A stretch of 64,000 bases of DNA from Streptomyces sp. DG2A-72 (GTDB lineage: Bacteria > Actinomycetota > Actinomycetes > Streptomycetales > Streptomycetaceae), in NCBI RefSeq assembly GCF_030499575.1, contig NZ_JASTLC010000001.1:682001-746000 (forward strand). Reading direction: 5' to 3'. The notes under the pieces are model-generated. The model worked only from the letters and a program-made list of their open reading frames with translations. It searched no databases and was not told where the DNA came from. A program made the translations under genes and the position numbers. Below are positions 24,271 through 32,804 of this stretch, in pieces; positions within the stretch are counted from its first letter, which is position 1, and each line of letters begins with the position of its first letter.

Positions 24271-25662
24271 GTGAACCACCGCATGCGGACCCGTACGCTC
24301 ACGGCCCTCGCGGCACTGCTGCTCGCCGCCCCCTTCGCCTCGTCCGCCGCTCAGGCCGCGGAAGCCGCCCATGTCGAGGGCCATCTGCCGTCGGGCGCCG
24401 CCTACCTCATGGACATGCCCGCCACATGGAACGGCACGGTCCTGCTGTACAGCCACGGCTACACCCCGGTCGGCGCGCCGAACCCGGCGCGCAACGCCCC
24501 GGACGACGCCACGAGGAAGCTGCTGCTGGACCAGGGCTACGCACTGATCGGTTCCTCGTACGCCACGAACGGCTGGGCGGTGACCGACGCCGTCCCCGAC
24601 CAGCTCGCCACCCTCGACGCGTTCACGTCCCGCTTCGGACATGCCCGGCGGACCATCGCCTGGGGCACCTCCTACGGCGGGCTGGTCACCACCACGATCG
24701 CCGAGCGGCACGCGGCACGCATCGCCGGCTCGCTCTCCATGTGCGGGCTGGTCCAAGGCGGTGTCGCCAACTGGAACAGCACCCTGGACCCGGTGTTCGC
24801 CCTCAGGACCCTGCTCGCGCCCGACTCCGGGATCCGGCTCACCGGCCTGGAGAGCCCGGCCGTCGCGGCCGAGCAGGCCGACGCCATGACCGGTGCCGTC
24901 AGCAAGGCCCAGGAGACGGCCGCCGGCCGGGCCCGTATCGCGCTGGCCGCGGCCCTGCACAACATTCCCGGCTGGAACGATCCCGCGCAGCCCCGCCCGG
25001 CTCCCACCGACTGGGACAGCCGACAGGCGGCCCAGTACCAGGCCCTCGTCGGACTCGTTCGGTTCCCCGCGTTCGCCTGGCGGCAGGAGGCGGAGACCCG
25101 CGCGGGCGGCAACATGTCGTGGAACACCGACGTCGACTACACCGCCATGCTCGGCCACTCCCCCTACCGCAAGGAGGTCACCGCGCTCTACGCCAAGGCC
25201 GGGCTGACCCTGAAAACAGACCTCGCCGCCCTCAACGAGGCGCCGAGGACCAGCGCCGATCCGAACGCCGTCGCCTGGATGAGCCGCACCAGCACCTTCA
25301 CCGGCCGCCTCACCAAGCCCCAGCTCACCATCCACACCACCGGTGACGCCCTGATCCCGGTGCAGGCCGAGAGCGCCTACGCCCGCGCCGCGAGCGCCGG
25401 GGGATCGGCGTCCCTGCTGCGGCAGCGGTACGTCGACAACGCCGGCCACTGCACCTTCAGCCCCGGCGAGCAGATCGCCGCCCTGCACACCCTGGAGGCC
25501 CGCATCGGCACCGGCCACTGGTCGGGAACCACCCCCACCGACCTCAACGCGCGGGCGGCCGAGGCCGACCCGGCATCCCCGGCGCGTTACGTCTCCTACG
25601 CGCCCGCCGCCTACCCCCGCCCCTACGACCGGTCCCACCCGTGCGACAGGCCCCGCAGGTGA
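24271..25662 (+). CDS. Secreted alpha/beta hydrolase
   Basis: 463 residues from the GTG at 24271 (GAGGAG upstream). A signal peptide (RTLTALAALLLAAPFASSAAQA) is followed by an alpha/beta hydrolase with nucleophile elbow GTSYGG, a possible acid within TTGDALIPV and the catalytic histidine in NAGHCTF. It resembles the exported peptidase/esterase-like hydrolases of Streptomyces, acting outside the cell; the substrate is not predictable. A PaaX-type regulator follows 22 bases after its stop. Confidence 0.85.
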   Translation: MNHRMRTRTLTALAALLLAAPFASSAAQAAEAAHVEGHLPSGAAYLMDMPATWNGTVLLYSHGYTPVGAPNPARNAPDDATRKLLLDQGYALIGSSYATNGWAVTDAVPDQLATLDAFTSRFGHARRTIAWGTSYGGLVTTTIAERHAARIAGSLSMCGLVQGGVANWNSTLDPVFALRTLLAPDSGIRLTGLESPAVAAEQADAMTGAVSKAQETAAGRARIALAAALHNIPGWNDPAQPRPAPTDWDSRQAAQYQALVGLVRFPAFAWRQEAETRAGGNMSWNTDVDYTAMLGHSPYRKEVTALYAKAGLTLKTDLAALNEAPRTSADPNAVAWMSRTSTFTGRLTKPQLTIHTTGDALIPVQAESAYARAASAGGSASLLRQRYVDNAGHCTFSPGEQIAALHTLEARIGTGHWSGTTPTDLNARAAEADPASPARYVSYAPAAYPRPYDRSHPCDRPRR

Positions 25663-25684
25663 TGCCGCACTGCCTGCTCGCCGC

Positions 25685-26599
25685 ATGTCCGGCGACCGTA
25701 CCCTTGCTCGGGTGAACGTGAACGCCGAGCCCCAACGGGACCTCCAGGACCCGCCGGACTCGCCCGACTCCCCGGCCCGACCGGGGAGTTCCACAGCGCG
25801 CCCGCAGTCACTTCTGCTCGCCTTCTTCGGCAACCACGCCCTGGACGAGCGCCCGCTCTGCGTCTACTCGGGCAGCATCATCGACGTCCTCGCCCGGGTC
25901 GGCGTCGGCGAACAGGCCGTCCGTTCCACGCTCACCCGTATGGTCAACCGCGGTCTGCTGGTGCGCCGGCGGCAGGGGCGCCGCATGTACTTCGGCCTGA
26001 CCCCGCTCGCCACCCAGATCCTGCAGGACGGCGGCCGGCGGATCTGGGAGACCAGCGCGGTCAACGACGACTGGGACGGCACCTGGACACTGATCGGCTT
26101 CTCCCTCCCCGAGTCCTGGCAGCGCCGGCGCCACGATCTCCGCTCACGCCTCACCTGGGCCGGCTTCGGCCCCCTCTACAACGGTCTGTGGATCGCCCCC
26201 GGCCGCATGGACGTGTCCGACGTGATCACCGAGCTCCAACTGTCCGCGTACGTCAAGGTCTTCCGCGCCCGCGCCGACGAGGCGACCGACATCGGCCTCA
26301 TGGTCCGCGACACGTGGGACCTGGACTCCCTCGCCGCCCGCTACACCGACTTCACCCGACGCTGGAGCGCCCTTCCGGATCCGGGCACCGACGACGCCAT
26401 CGCGACCCGGCTGCGGCTGGTCAGCGAGTGGCTACGGATCATCCGTACCGATCCGCGGCTGCCCGGACGGCATCTTCCGCCCGACTGGCCCGCCCGGCGA
26501 GCCGAGGAGACCTTCCGCCGTGTCGCCGCCGCGACCGAGGCACCGGCCCGCGTGATGGCCTGCGCCATCCTGGACACCATTCCGCTGGACACGTCCTGA
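25685..26599 (+). CDS. PaaX family transcriptional regulator
   Basis: 304 residues from the ATG at 25685; a GTG at 25712 is an alternative, and neither has a good ribosome binding site. The winged-helix N-terminus (FFGNHALDERPLCVYSGSII then VGEQAVRSTLTRMVNRGLL) and the PaaX C-terminal domain (WTLIGFSLPESWQRRRHDLR, GLWIAPGRMD) are clear. PaaX repressors often respond to aryl-CoA thioesters; here no phenylacetate genes are near, so its target is unknown, possibly the hydrolase in front. Confidence 0.88.
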   Translation: MSGDRTLARVNVNAEPQRDLQDPPDSPDSPARPGSSTARPQSLLLAFFGNHALDERPLCVYSGSIIDVLARVGVGEQAVRSTLTRMVNRGLLVRRRQGRRMYFGLTPLATQILQDGGRRIWETSAVNDDWDGTWTLIGFSLPESWQRRRHDLRSRLTWAGFGPLYNGLWIAPGRMDVSDVITELQLSAYVKVFRARADEATDIGLMVRDTWDLDSLAARYTDFTRRWSALPDPGTDDAIATRLRLVSEWLRIIRTDPRLPGRHLPPDWPARRAEETFRRVAAATEAPARVMACAILDTIPLDTS

Positions 26600-26809
26600 T
26601 CAGGAGGAGGCCACACCCCACAGCGCCAGGCAGTCCATGAAGGCCCTCGCCGGCCGCTCCCGGAAGGGGCTCAGGATCCAGTGCCGGACCACCACTTCGA
26701 CGTCGGCCGGGGTGTCGTCGATCCGCCGCCTCAACTCCTCCCGAACATCGGGAAGTTCCATTCCCCTGCGGCGCTGCACCGCCTCGTCGGCCACATGCGC
26801 GGAGACCAC
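26600..26809 (-). CDS. Small hypothetical protein, possibly a three-helix (DUF3562-like) protein
   Basis: 69 residues if started at the GTG at 26809; the frame stays open to 26914. Third codon positions are strongly GC, arguing for real coding. The end, VEVVVRHWILSPFRERPARAF, loosely resembles the small three-helix dimerisation proteins of actinobacteria (V-E-x-V-V-R ... RDF). No ribosome binding site is evident. It abuts the PaaX stop on the opposite strand. Function unknown and the call is weak. Confidence 0.4.
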   Translation of the reverse strand: MVSAHVADEAVQRRRGMELPDVREELRRRIDDTPADVEVVVRHWILSPFRERPARAFMDCLALWGVASS

Positions 26810-27041
26810 GCGATCGGCGCGCCTGCGGGCCCCTGCTCCGCCGCGCGTGACCTTCGCTGTCGCAAGGTCGATACTGCCGACAGCAGGGGCTGCGACCACA
26901 ACGCCACGGATCACCGGCAGACAGCGCCGGAACCCGCTTCCGACGGACCCGGACCGCTAAGATCGAGAACTGACATTACCCTCTCTGACCAGCAAAAACA
27001 TTGGCCAGACGCCCACCTGCCAGTCTCACCAGGAGGTTCCC

Positions 27042-28034
27042 ATGAAGATGTTGATCAACGTCCCGGAGACCGTGGTCACGGACGCCTTGCGGGGCATGGC
27101 GGCCGCCCATCCCGAGCTGACCGTGGACGTGGAGAACCGGGTGATCGTACGGCGGGACGCGCCCGTCGCCGGGAAGGTCGCCCTGATCTCCGGCGGCGGT
27201 TCGGGGCACGAGCCGCTGCACGGCGGATTCGTGGGCCCTGGGATGCTCTCGGCGGCCTGTCCTGGTGAGGTGTTCACGTCGCCGGTGCCGGACCAGATGG
27301 TGCGCGCGGCGGCGGCCGTGGACAGCGGGGCGGGCGTGCTGTTCATCGTGAAGAACTACACGGGTGACGTGCTCAACTTCGACATGGCGGCCGAACTGGC
27401 CGAGGACGAGGGCATCCAGGTCGCGAAGGTCCTCGTCAACGACGACGTGGCGGTCACCGACAGCCTCTACACGGCCGGGCGTCGCGGCACCGGTGCCACG
27501 TTGTTCGTGGAGAAGATCGCGGGGGCGGCGGCCGAGGCGGGGATGCCGCTGGAGCGCGTAGAGGCACTCGCCCGGCAGGTCAATGAGAACTCCCGCAGCT
27601 TCGGTGTCGCGCTGAGCGCCTGCACCACCCCGGCCAAGGGCAGCCCCACCTTCGATCTGCCGCCCGGCGAGCTGGAGTTGGGCATCGGCATCCACGGCGA
27701 GCCCGGCCGGGAGCGGCGGGCGATGATGACGTCCGGCGAGATCGCGGACTTCGCCGTGAACGCGATCCTGGAGGACCTCAACCCCCGTGACCCCGTCCTG
27801 GTCCTGGTCAACGGCATGGGCGCGACGCCACTGCTCGAGCTGTACGGCTTCAACGCGGAGGTGCAGCGGGTGCTCGCCGCGCGGGGTGTGGCTGTCGCCC
27901 GCACGCTCGTCGGCAACTACGTCACCTCGCTCGACATGGCCGGCGCCTCGGTCACCCTGTGCCAGATCGACGAGGAAACGCTCGGGCTGTGGGACGCGCC
28001 GGTGAAGACGCCGGGTCTGCGCTGGGGCATGTGA
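27042..28034 (+). CDS. dhaK: Dihydroxyacetone kinase subunit DhaK
   Basis: 330 residues, ATG at 27042 with AGGAGG upstream. DhaK binds dihydroxyacetone covalently through a histidine; here that is His218 in GIGIHGEPG, with the conserved GGGSGHEPLH loop at residues 51-60 and KNYTGDVLNF at 104-113. First gene of dhaKLM; the PTS-linked system phosphorylates dihydroxyacetone in the cytoplasm, linking glycerol oxidation to glycolysis. Confidence 0.96.
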   Translation: MKMLINVPETVVTDALRGMAAAHPELTVDVENRVIVRRDAPVAGKVALISGGGSGHEPLHGGFVGPGMLSAACPGEVFTSPVPDQMVRAAAAVDSGAGVLFIVKNYTGDVLNFDMAAELAEDEGIQVAKVLVNDDVAVTDSLYTAGRRGTGATLFVEKIAGAAAEAGMPLERVEALARQVNENSRSFGVALSACTTPAKGSPTFDLPPGELELGIGIHGEPGRERRAMMTSGEIADFAVNAILEDLNPRDPVLVLVNGMGATPLLELYGFNAEVQRVLAARGVAVARTLVGNYVTSLDMAGASVTLCQIDEETLGLWDAPVKTPGLRWGM

Positions 28035-28081
28035 GCCCGGCGCGGGACGCAGCCAACGCACCTACCACGCAAGGAGATCCA

Positions 28082-28681
28082 GTGCTCGACGCCGATTTCT
28101 TCCGCCACTGGATGACGGCGACGGCCGCGTCCGTCGACCGCGAGGCGGAACGGCTCACCGCTCTCGACTCGCCCATCGGGGACGCCGACCACGGCAGCAA
28201 TCTGCAGCGCGGGTTCACCGCGGTGACCGCCACGCTGGAGAAGGAGGCCCCGGACACGCCCGGCGGCGTCCTCACCCTGGCCGGACGGCAGTTGATCTCG
28301 ACGGTGGGCGGCGCTTCGGGGCCGCTGTACGGGACGCTGCTGCGCCGCACCGGCAAGGCGCTCGGGGACGCGGCCGAGGTGAGCGAGGAGGAGTTCGCGG
28401 CTGCGCTGCGCACCGGCGTGGACGCGGTGATGACGCTGGGCGGGGCCGCGCCCGGTGACAAGACCATGATCGACGCGCTGGTGCCGGCCGTGGACGCCCT
28501 CGGCGACTCCTTCGCCGCGGCACGCGCCGCCGCCGAGCAAGGGGCGCTCGCGACCACGCCGTTGCAGGCCCGCAAGGGCAGGGCGAGCTATCTCGGTGAG
28601 CGCAGCATCGGGCACCAGGATCCCGGCGCCACCTCGTCGGCGCTATTGATCGCGGCTCTCGCGGAGGCCAATGGTGAGTGA
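28082..28681 (+). CDS. dhaL: Dihydroxyacetone kinase subunit DhaL
   Basis: 199 residues from the GTG at 28082, with AAGGAG five bases upstream. The ADP/Mg-binding motif GDADHGSNLQRGF carries the three Mg-binding aspartates' region; the closing YLGERSIGHQDPGATSS is also typical. DhaL holds a permanently bound nucleotide that is re-phosphorylated by DhaM and passes phosphate to the DhaK-bound substrate. It follows dhaK by 47 bases and overlaps dhaM. Confidence 0.95.
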   Translation: MLDADFFRHWMTATAASVDREAERLTALDSPIGDADHGSNLQRGFTAVTATLEKEAPDTPGGVLTLAGRQLISTVGGASGPLYGTLLRRTGKALGDAAEVSEEEFAAALRTGVDAVMTLGGAAPGDKTMIDALVPAVDALGDSFAAARAAAEQGALATTPLQARKGRASYLGERSIGHQDPGATSSALLIAALAEANGE

Positions 28682-29084
28682 CAGCAAGCTCGTCGGGATC
28701 GTGCTGGTGTCGCACAGCGCGCAGGTCGCCGCGTCGGTGGCCGAGCTGGCGCAGGCGCTCGCGGGCGGCGGCACGGCTGTGCCCGTCGCTCCCGCGGGCG
28801 GCACCGAGAGTGGTGAACTCGGCACCAGCGCCGAACTGATCGCCACTGCGGCCGCGTCCGTGGACCGGGGCGCCGGGGTCGCCGTCCTCACCGACCTCGG
28901 CAGTGCGGTGCTGACGGTCAAGGCCCTGCTCGCGGAGGGCGACGAACTCCCCGACGGCACACGGCTCGTGGACGCTCCCTTCGTCGAGGGCGCGGTCGCC
29001 GCGGTCGTGACGGCGGCGACGGGGGCCGGCCTCGCGGCGGTGGAGGCGGCGGCCGGGGAGGCGTACACGTATCGGAAGGTGTGA
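28671..29084 (+). CDS. dhaM: PTS-dependent dihydroxyacetone kinase phosphotransferase DhaM
   Basis: 137 residues, consisting only of the EIIA-Man-like domain with the phosphorylated histidine in IVLVSHS (His15 from the ATG at 28671). The HPr and EI-like domains fused in some DhaM proteins are absent, so it depends on the cell's general PTS. The start overlaps the dhaL stop by 11 bases; a GTG at 28674 is also possible. Confidence 0.93.
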   Translation: MVSDSKLVGIVLVSHSAQVAASVAELAQALAGGGTAVPVAPAGGTESGELGTSAELIATAAASVDRGAGVAVLTDLGSAVLTVKALLAEGDELPDGTRLVDAPFVEGAVAAVVTAATGAGLAAVEAAAGEAYTYRKV

Positions 29085-29108
29085 GCAACCCTGGGGCTCT
29101 GACTGGGC

Positions 29109-29507
29109 CTACGTGATCCTCTCTTCGACGACGGCGAGCGCCGAGCGCACGGTCGCCAGCAGCTCGGCCTCCGCCGTCTCCGGGGCGATCCGCACTTCGG
29201 CGCTGCGCCAGGCGTAGCGCTCGACGGCCACGCGCAGGGCCGCGTTGAACATCGCCGCCTGGATCGTCGGCCGCAGATGGTCGACGGCCGGCCCGGCCCG
29301 CTCGGCGAGGGCACGGGCGAACACCGGCTCGGCCTCGTCGTAGGTCTGGAGCCAGACCGCGCGCAGTCCCGGTTCGGTGCGGGTCAGCCGGACGAGCGCG
29401 CCGAGGGCGGCCCGGTCCGGCCCGGCGACGAGGCGGTGGCCGGTCGCCGGTTCCGGTGAGAAGACCTGGTCGAGAGAGTGCCCGGGCCGCCACTCCCGCA
29501 GCGGACC
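29109..29507 (-). pseudogene. TetR regulator, C-terminal half only
   Basis: The frame is open from a stop at 29508-29510 down to 29109. It encodes EWRPGHSLDQVF and then the helical ligand-binding domain ending ALAVVEERIT, a normal TetR C-terminus. The N-terminal DNA-binding domain is missing altogether, and the frame runs straight into an SDR fragment on the other strand at about 29495. It cannot bind DNA as it stands. See the SDR relic for the likely event. Confidence 0.8.
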
Positions 29508-29980
29508 TCAACGCCGGGGGCGCTCAGGCCGTCGTCGACCGAGTGGCCGAGACCGCCGTGGAGCGTTTCGGCGAGGTGGACGTCGTGGTGAACAACGCCG
29601 GGACCGCACATGCTGAAGGCAGGCAGGGGCGCCGTCGAGAACACGGCTTCCGGGGCCGGACTGCGGGGCAGCGCGGCGGGCGTCGCGTATACGGCGTCGA
29701 AGCGCGGCATCGTGGGGCTGACGAAATCCCTCGCCGTGATGCACCGCGAGCAGGGCATCCGCGCGAACGCCATCGCCCCGGGCGGCACGCAGACCGCCAT
29801 CGTGGTGGACGCCGATCAGAACGCCCACGGCCCGGCCGCGCTCGGCCCGCACTTCGTCAATGTCGGCAAGCCGGCCCAGCCGGAGGAGCAGGCCGCCGCC
29901 ATCGTCTTCCTCGCCTCGGACGCGGCCGGCAACATCAATGGCGTGACCTCCCGGTCGACGACGGATGGGCGGCGGTCTGA
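29490..29980 (+). pseudogene. SDR oxidoreductase relic
   Basis: Fragments of a classical SDR: AADLNAGGAQAVVDRVAETA through VDVVVNNAGTAH, then a jump to HMLKAGRGAVENTASGAG in another frame, followed by YTASKRGIVGLTKSLAVM, IRANAIAPGG and FLASDAAGNINGV. The N-terminal cofactor loop is missing, about 50 middle residues are missing, and a lost base near 29950 shifts the usual ending LPVDDGWAAV out of frame. Non-functional. Confidence 0.85.
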
Positions 29981-30050
29981 CCTTCGCTCGGCGTCCGGAC
30001 ACGAGCCGCCGCTTCCGGCTCACCGCTCCGCATGAACCGGACCTTGCACC

Positions 30051-30755
30051 TCACCGCCCCCGCACGAACTGCCGTGCCAGCCGCTCCCCGATGAGCACGG
30101 CTCCGGCGTTGTCCTCGATGGGCTTCACCCGGCTGTCCTTGAAGACGATGTAGGTGACCTCGGAGTCCGTGCCGCCGCCGTGCGGGTCGGGGTGGATGCC
30201 CAGGGCCCGGGCGGCGGCGTAGGACGCCTCGCCGATGAGGTCGTGCGGGCCGGTGTCGCCGACGACGGCGTACTGGACCCTGTCTCCGTGGATCACGGCG
30301 GCCACCGCGCCGCCGTCGACGCCATGGGCACGGTGGTCCCAGAGGGAACTGGGCACGGGCACGACGATGTACGGGAGGCTCTCGGCGTCCAATGGGCTGC
30401 CGTCGGACTGCGGGTAGGCGGTGGCGTCGGAGAAGTGCGGGTCGGTCCGGGCGTTGCAGTGCAGACCGGGCCGGCCGTCGCAGTCGATGTCGAGGTCGGC
30501 CTTCCAGAAGACGGCTTCTTCAGTGCCGCACACCGGAATGGTCGCGGGTGCGCCGGCATCGCTGCGATAGCGGCCCTTGGACACGGGGGCGCAGTCCCGC
30601 ACCCTGGCCAGCAGCTCGGCGGCGCCGACGTCACCCTCGCGCCAGACCTCCGACAGCCCTTCCCGGACGGCGGGTTCGGCACGGGGCGCGGAGTACGCCG
30701 TCGGAGCGAGCACGGCGCAACTGGCCGCGACCAGGGCTAGGAACGAGACACGCAC
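30051..30755 (-). CDS. Secreted chitosanase, glycoside hydrolase family 75
   Basis: 234 residues from the GTG at 30755. A signal peptide (VSFLALVAASCAVLAPTAYS) is followed by the GH75 domain with FWKADLDIDCDG (catalytic Asp region), PYIVVPVPS and VVGDTGPHDLIGEASYA. GH75 enzymes cut chitosan outside the cell. Cysteines are few but paired. It stands alone, next to a long gene-poor stretch; a chitin/chitosan link to the DasR-like site at 31503 is possible but not shown. Confidence 0.88.
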   Translation of the reverse strand: MRVSFLALVAASCAVLAPTAYSAPRAEPAVREGLSEVWREGDVGAAELLARVRDCAPVSKGRYRSDAGAPATIPVCGTEEAVFWKADLDIDCDGRPGLHCNARTDPHFSDATAYPQSDGSPLDAESLPYIVVPVPSSLWDHRAHGVDGGAVAAVIHGDRVQYAVVGDTGPHDLIGEASYAAARALGIHPDPHGGGTDSEVTYIVFKDSRVKPIEDNAGAVLIGERLARQFVRGR

Positions 30756-31054
30756 GGTGAGAGGGCCTCTCCTCGGGGACACTGAGAGTCGCCCGGCCCA
30801 ATCTGGCGCCATTTCGATCTTGGGTCCAGCATTGGAGGGCCGGACGGCGCATGTCTGTCAACTACTCGGCCGAGGACGACCGAGCTTGTTCACTCAGCCG
30901 AGACGGCTCCGTTCATGCTCCCGACTGGCGAGGACTTCGCGATGCCCTCGCCGGAGAGGTACCGCTCGACCGCCGCGGTGTACGACGACGGAGCGGCGGA
31001 CAGGGGTACGACCCGGGTTCGATCGTCACGCCTCGCCCACCCTTCCGCCACTGC

Positions 31055-31079
31055 CGCAGTAAATCCGGTATTTACTGCG
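31055..31079. repeat. Perfect 10-base inverted repeat, operator- or hairpin-like
   Basis: CGCAGTAAAT, five bases, then ATTTACTGCG. It is AT-rich for this genome and fully symmetric. It could be an operator or a small hairpin. No gene start is close enough (the next start is 467 bases away) to assign it. Confidence 0.55.
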
Positions 31080-31300
31080 TCAGTTGCGTTGTCCGCTCCC
31101 CTCCCCGGCCGGGTCTCAACGAATCCTCTTCCCGCCCTGACTCCCTGTGAGAAAAGGGGCCTGGTGCCAGGACCCGAGAGACGAACGCGGAACTGGGGGA
31201 CTATCGCTCACCAGGTCAGAACAGTCCAAAGAAGCAATTCCTCCCGATGCCTGAAGGTACCGGGCGCCTTGCCAGAGCACGCTGAAGATCCGACCGGGGC

Positions 31301-31343
31301 CGGGCGGCCGGGCCCGTATCGGCTCCGGCCACCCGGCCGCCCG
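31301..31343. terminator. GC-rich hairpin, possible terminator or structured RNA
   Basis: CGGGCGGCCGGG at 31301-31312 pairs perfectly with CCCGGCCGCCCG at 31332-31343 over a 19-base loop. There is no U-tract, as is usual for Streptomyces hairpins. It lies inside the gene-poor stretch, so which transcript it would end is unclear. Confidence 0.4.
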
Positions 31344-31502
31344 CGCCGGCGCGGGATCAGCGACGACAGCGTTCCGCGCCACCGGCATGAACTCCCGAGT
31401 CCGCAAGGGGAGTTCAGCCGTGAGGAGCTTCAGCATACGTAACCCCGCCGGGCGGCCACCAACGACCGACCCCTTGATGTGATCGCGCCACTAGCATCAT
31501 AT

Positions 31503-31514
31503 TGGTCCGGACCA
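31503..31514. promoter_or_regulatory. DasR-like palindrome upstream of FN3 lipoprotein
   Basis: The 12-base perfect palindrome TGGTCCGGACCA lies 32 bases upstream of the FN3 lipoprotein start. It matches the core of the DasR (GntR/HutC type) responsive element, whose consensus contains TGGTCTAGACCA with central variation. It would place the gene under N-acetylglucosamine/chitin-linked control if bound. Confidence 0.5.
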
Positions 31515-31545
31515 TTGCGTCATGCCGCCCCTTGGAGGCAGAGCC

Positions 31546-32541
31546 GTGCGACACGTTCCCGCTCCCCTTCCCCGGCTCCCGATCCTGGCGCTCTGTGCGC
31601 TGCCCCTGGTCACGTCCTGCGGATGGGGCGGGACGGGTGACGGTGAGGGTGAGGGTGAGCGGCTGCCGGGGGCTCCGGTGAGCGTCACCGCCGAGGCGGG
31701 GAGCGCCACCAGTGTGCACGTCATGTGGAACGCGGTGTCGTCGGACCAGGGCATCAGCCGGTACGAGGTATATCGCGGCACCACGAAGGTCAAGGAAGTG
31801 CCTGGTTCGGCGCACATGGTGGATGTCACCAGGCTCCGGCCGTCCACCATGTATGTCTTCACCGTGCGGGCCCGGGACACCGAGGGGCGTCTCGGGCCGC
31901 AGAGCCGTGCGGTCCGGGCCACGACACCGCGGGCGGTGGCGGCGGACCGGGTGACCCCGACCGGCCCCGGGAGTCCGAGCGGCCGGGTGGTCGGCAGCCG
32001 GGCCGTCCAGTTGTCCTGGTCCGCGTCGACGGACGATCGGGACGTGGTGTCGTACGACATCTACCAGGGCACCACGAAGATCCACAGTGTGGGCGGGAAC
32101 CAGACGGCGACCGTGGTGACGGGGCTGCGGCCGGGCACGCCCTATGTGTTCACGGTCCGCGCCCGCGACGCGGCCGACAACCTCTCACCGGCCGCCGGCA
32201 CCGTCCACCTCACGACGACGCCGGGCACCGACGACGGGCGCGGCACGGCCCCGACCGGCTTCCGCGCGGCGGCGCACCGCGCCGACGGGGCGTACTACAT
32301 CGACCTCTCCTGGGTCCCGCCCCTCACGGACGGCGTGGTCACGGAGTATCAGATCCGGCTCGACGGGCAACCGGTCACCTCGCTCGTGTGGGGCGGGACC
32401 CCACCGCGGGAGAAGGCGACGTACAGCTTCTATGCGGGCCGCGACGCCGGAGTCACCCACCGCGTACGAATCCGCGCGAAGCTGCCGGACGGCACCTGGG
32501 GCGGCTTCTCGGCCGAGCGCACAGTGACAACCGGCGGCTAG
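31546..32541 (+). CDS. Fibronectin type III domain lipoprotein
   Basis: 331 residues from the GTG at 31546, with GGAGG seven bases upstream. The signal peptide ends in a lipobox-like LVTSC (Cys25). Three FN3-type beta domains follow, the first two closely alike (SRYEVYRGTTKVKEV and VSYDIYQGTTKIHSV, each ending YVFTVRARD), and the third (residues about 240-330) more divergent. It has no catalytic domain. FN3 domains of this kind usually accompany secreted polysaccharide hydrolases as spacers; here they stand alone on a lipid anchor. Its role may be carbohydrate or cell-surface binding (inference). Confidence 0.85.
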   Translation: MRHVPAPLPRLPILALCALPLVTSCGWGGTGDGEGEGERLPGAPVSVTAEAGSATSVHVMWNAVSSDQGISRYEVYRGTTKVKEVPGSAHMVDVTRLRPSTMYVFTVRARDTEGRLGPQSRAVRATTPRAVAADRVTPTGPGSPSGRVVGSRAVQLSWSASTDDRDVVSYDIYQGTTKIHSVGGNQTATVVTGLRPGTPYVFTVRARDAADNLSPAAGTVHLTTTPGTDDGRGTAPTGFRAAAHRADGAYYIDLSWVPPLTDGVVTEYQIRLDGQPVTSLVWGGTPPREKATYSFYAGRDAGVTHRVRIRAKLPDGTWGGFSAERTVTTGG

Positions 32542-32544
32542 GCA

Positions 32545-32625
32545 GCTCCCCCAAAGGGGCGCGGGGCTGTACCAATATGCGGCTCCGCCGCGTGGGCGCG
32601 ACCAGCCACAACGGACCCGCAGACG
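32545..32625. repeat. Streptomyces-type intergenic repeat, copy 1
   Basis: Just after the lipoprotein stop the sequence reads GGGGCGCGGGGCTGT, a short variable part, then GCGACCAGCCACAACGGACC and CGCAG. The same blocks recur at 61202-61250. Such repeats are, from memory, widely scattered between genes in Streptomyces. It may act as a transcript end. Confidence 0.65.
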
Positions 32626-32804
32626 ACCGACGGCCAATCGCGGCACTTCCCGCGGAGCGCAGGCGTCCGTCACCTGACCGGGGGCGGTCCGGATGCGGGA
32701 CGGACCGGGGGCACGTTGGCTGTCCCTGTGGCAGCACGGGCGTTTCCCCGACCTCGGCGGCGCAAGGGATGTACCGCCAACCGTGCCGCCGGAGGGCAGT
32801 CCAC

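Larger units (their letters stand above)
30756..31545. other. 790-base stretch without a supported gene
   Basis: Between the chitosanase start and the FN3 lipoprotein. Short open frames on both strands look like chance (no ribosome binding site, no family). It contains three structured spots listed separately: a perfect 10-base inverted repeat at 31055-31079, a 12-base GC hairpin at 31301-31343 and a DasR-like palindrome at 31503-31514. The middle part is less GC-rich than the surroundings and may be the remains of lost genes. Confidence 0.5.

Noticed and set aside
26960..27040. Apparent operator (tgaccag...ttggcca) upstream of dhaK
   Set aside because: Arms are short and imperfect; could be chance.
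30990..31040. GGGTTCGATC resembling a tRNA T-loop
   Set aside because: Flanking bases do not pair into a T-stem, and no acceptor or anticodon arm can be drawn.
31116..31436. Possible minus-strand small gene in the gene-poor stretch
   Set aside because: No start signal, composition atypical for coding in this genome, and a GC hairpin runs through it.
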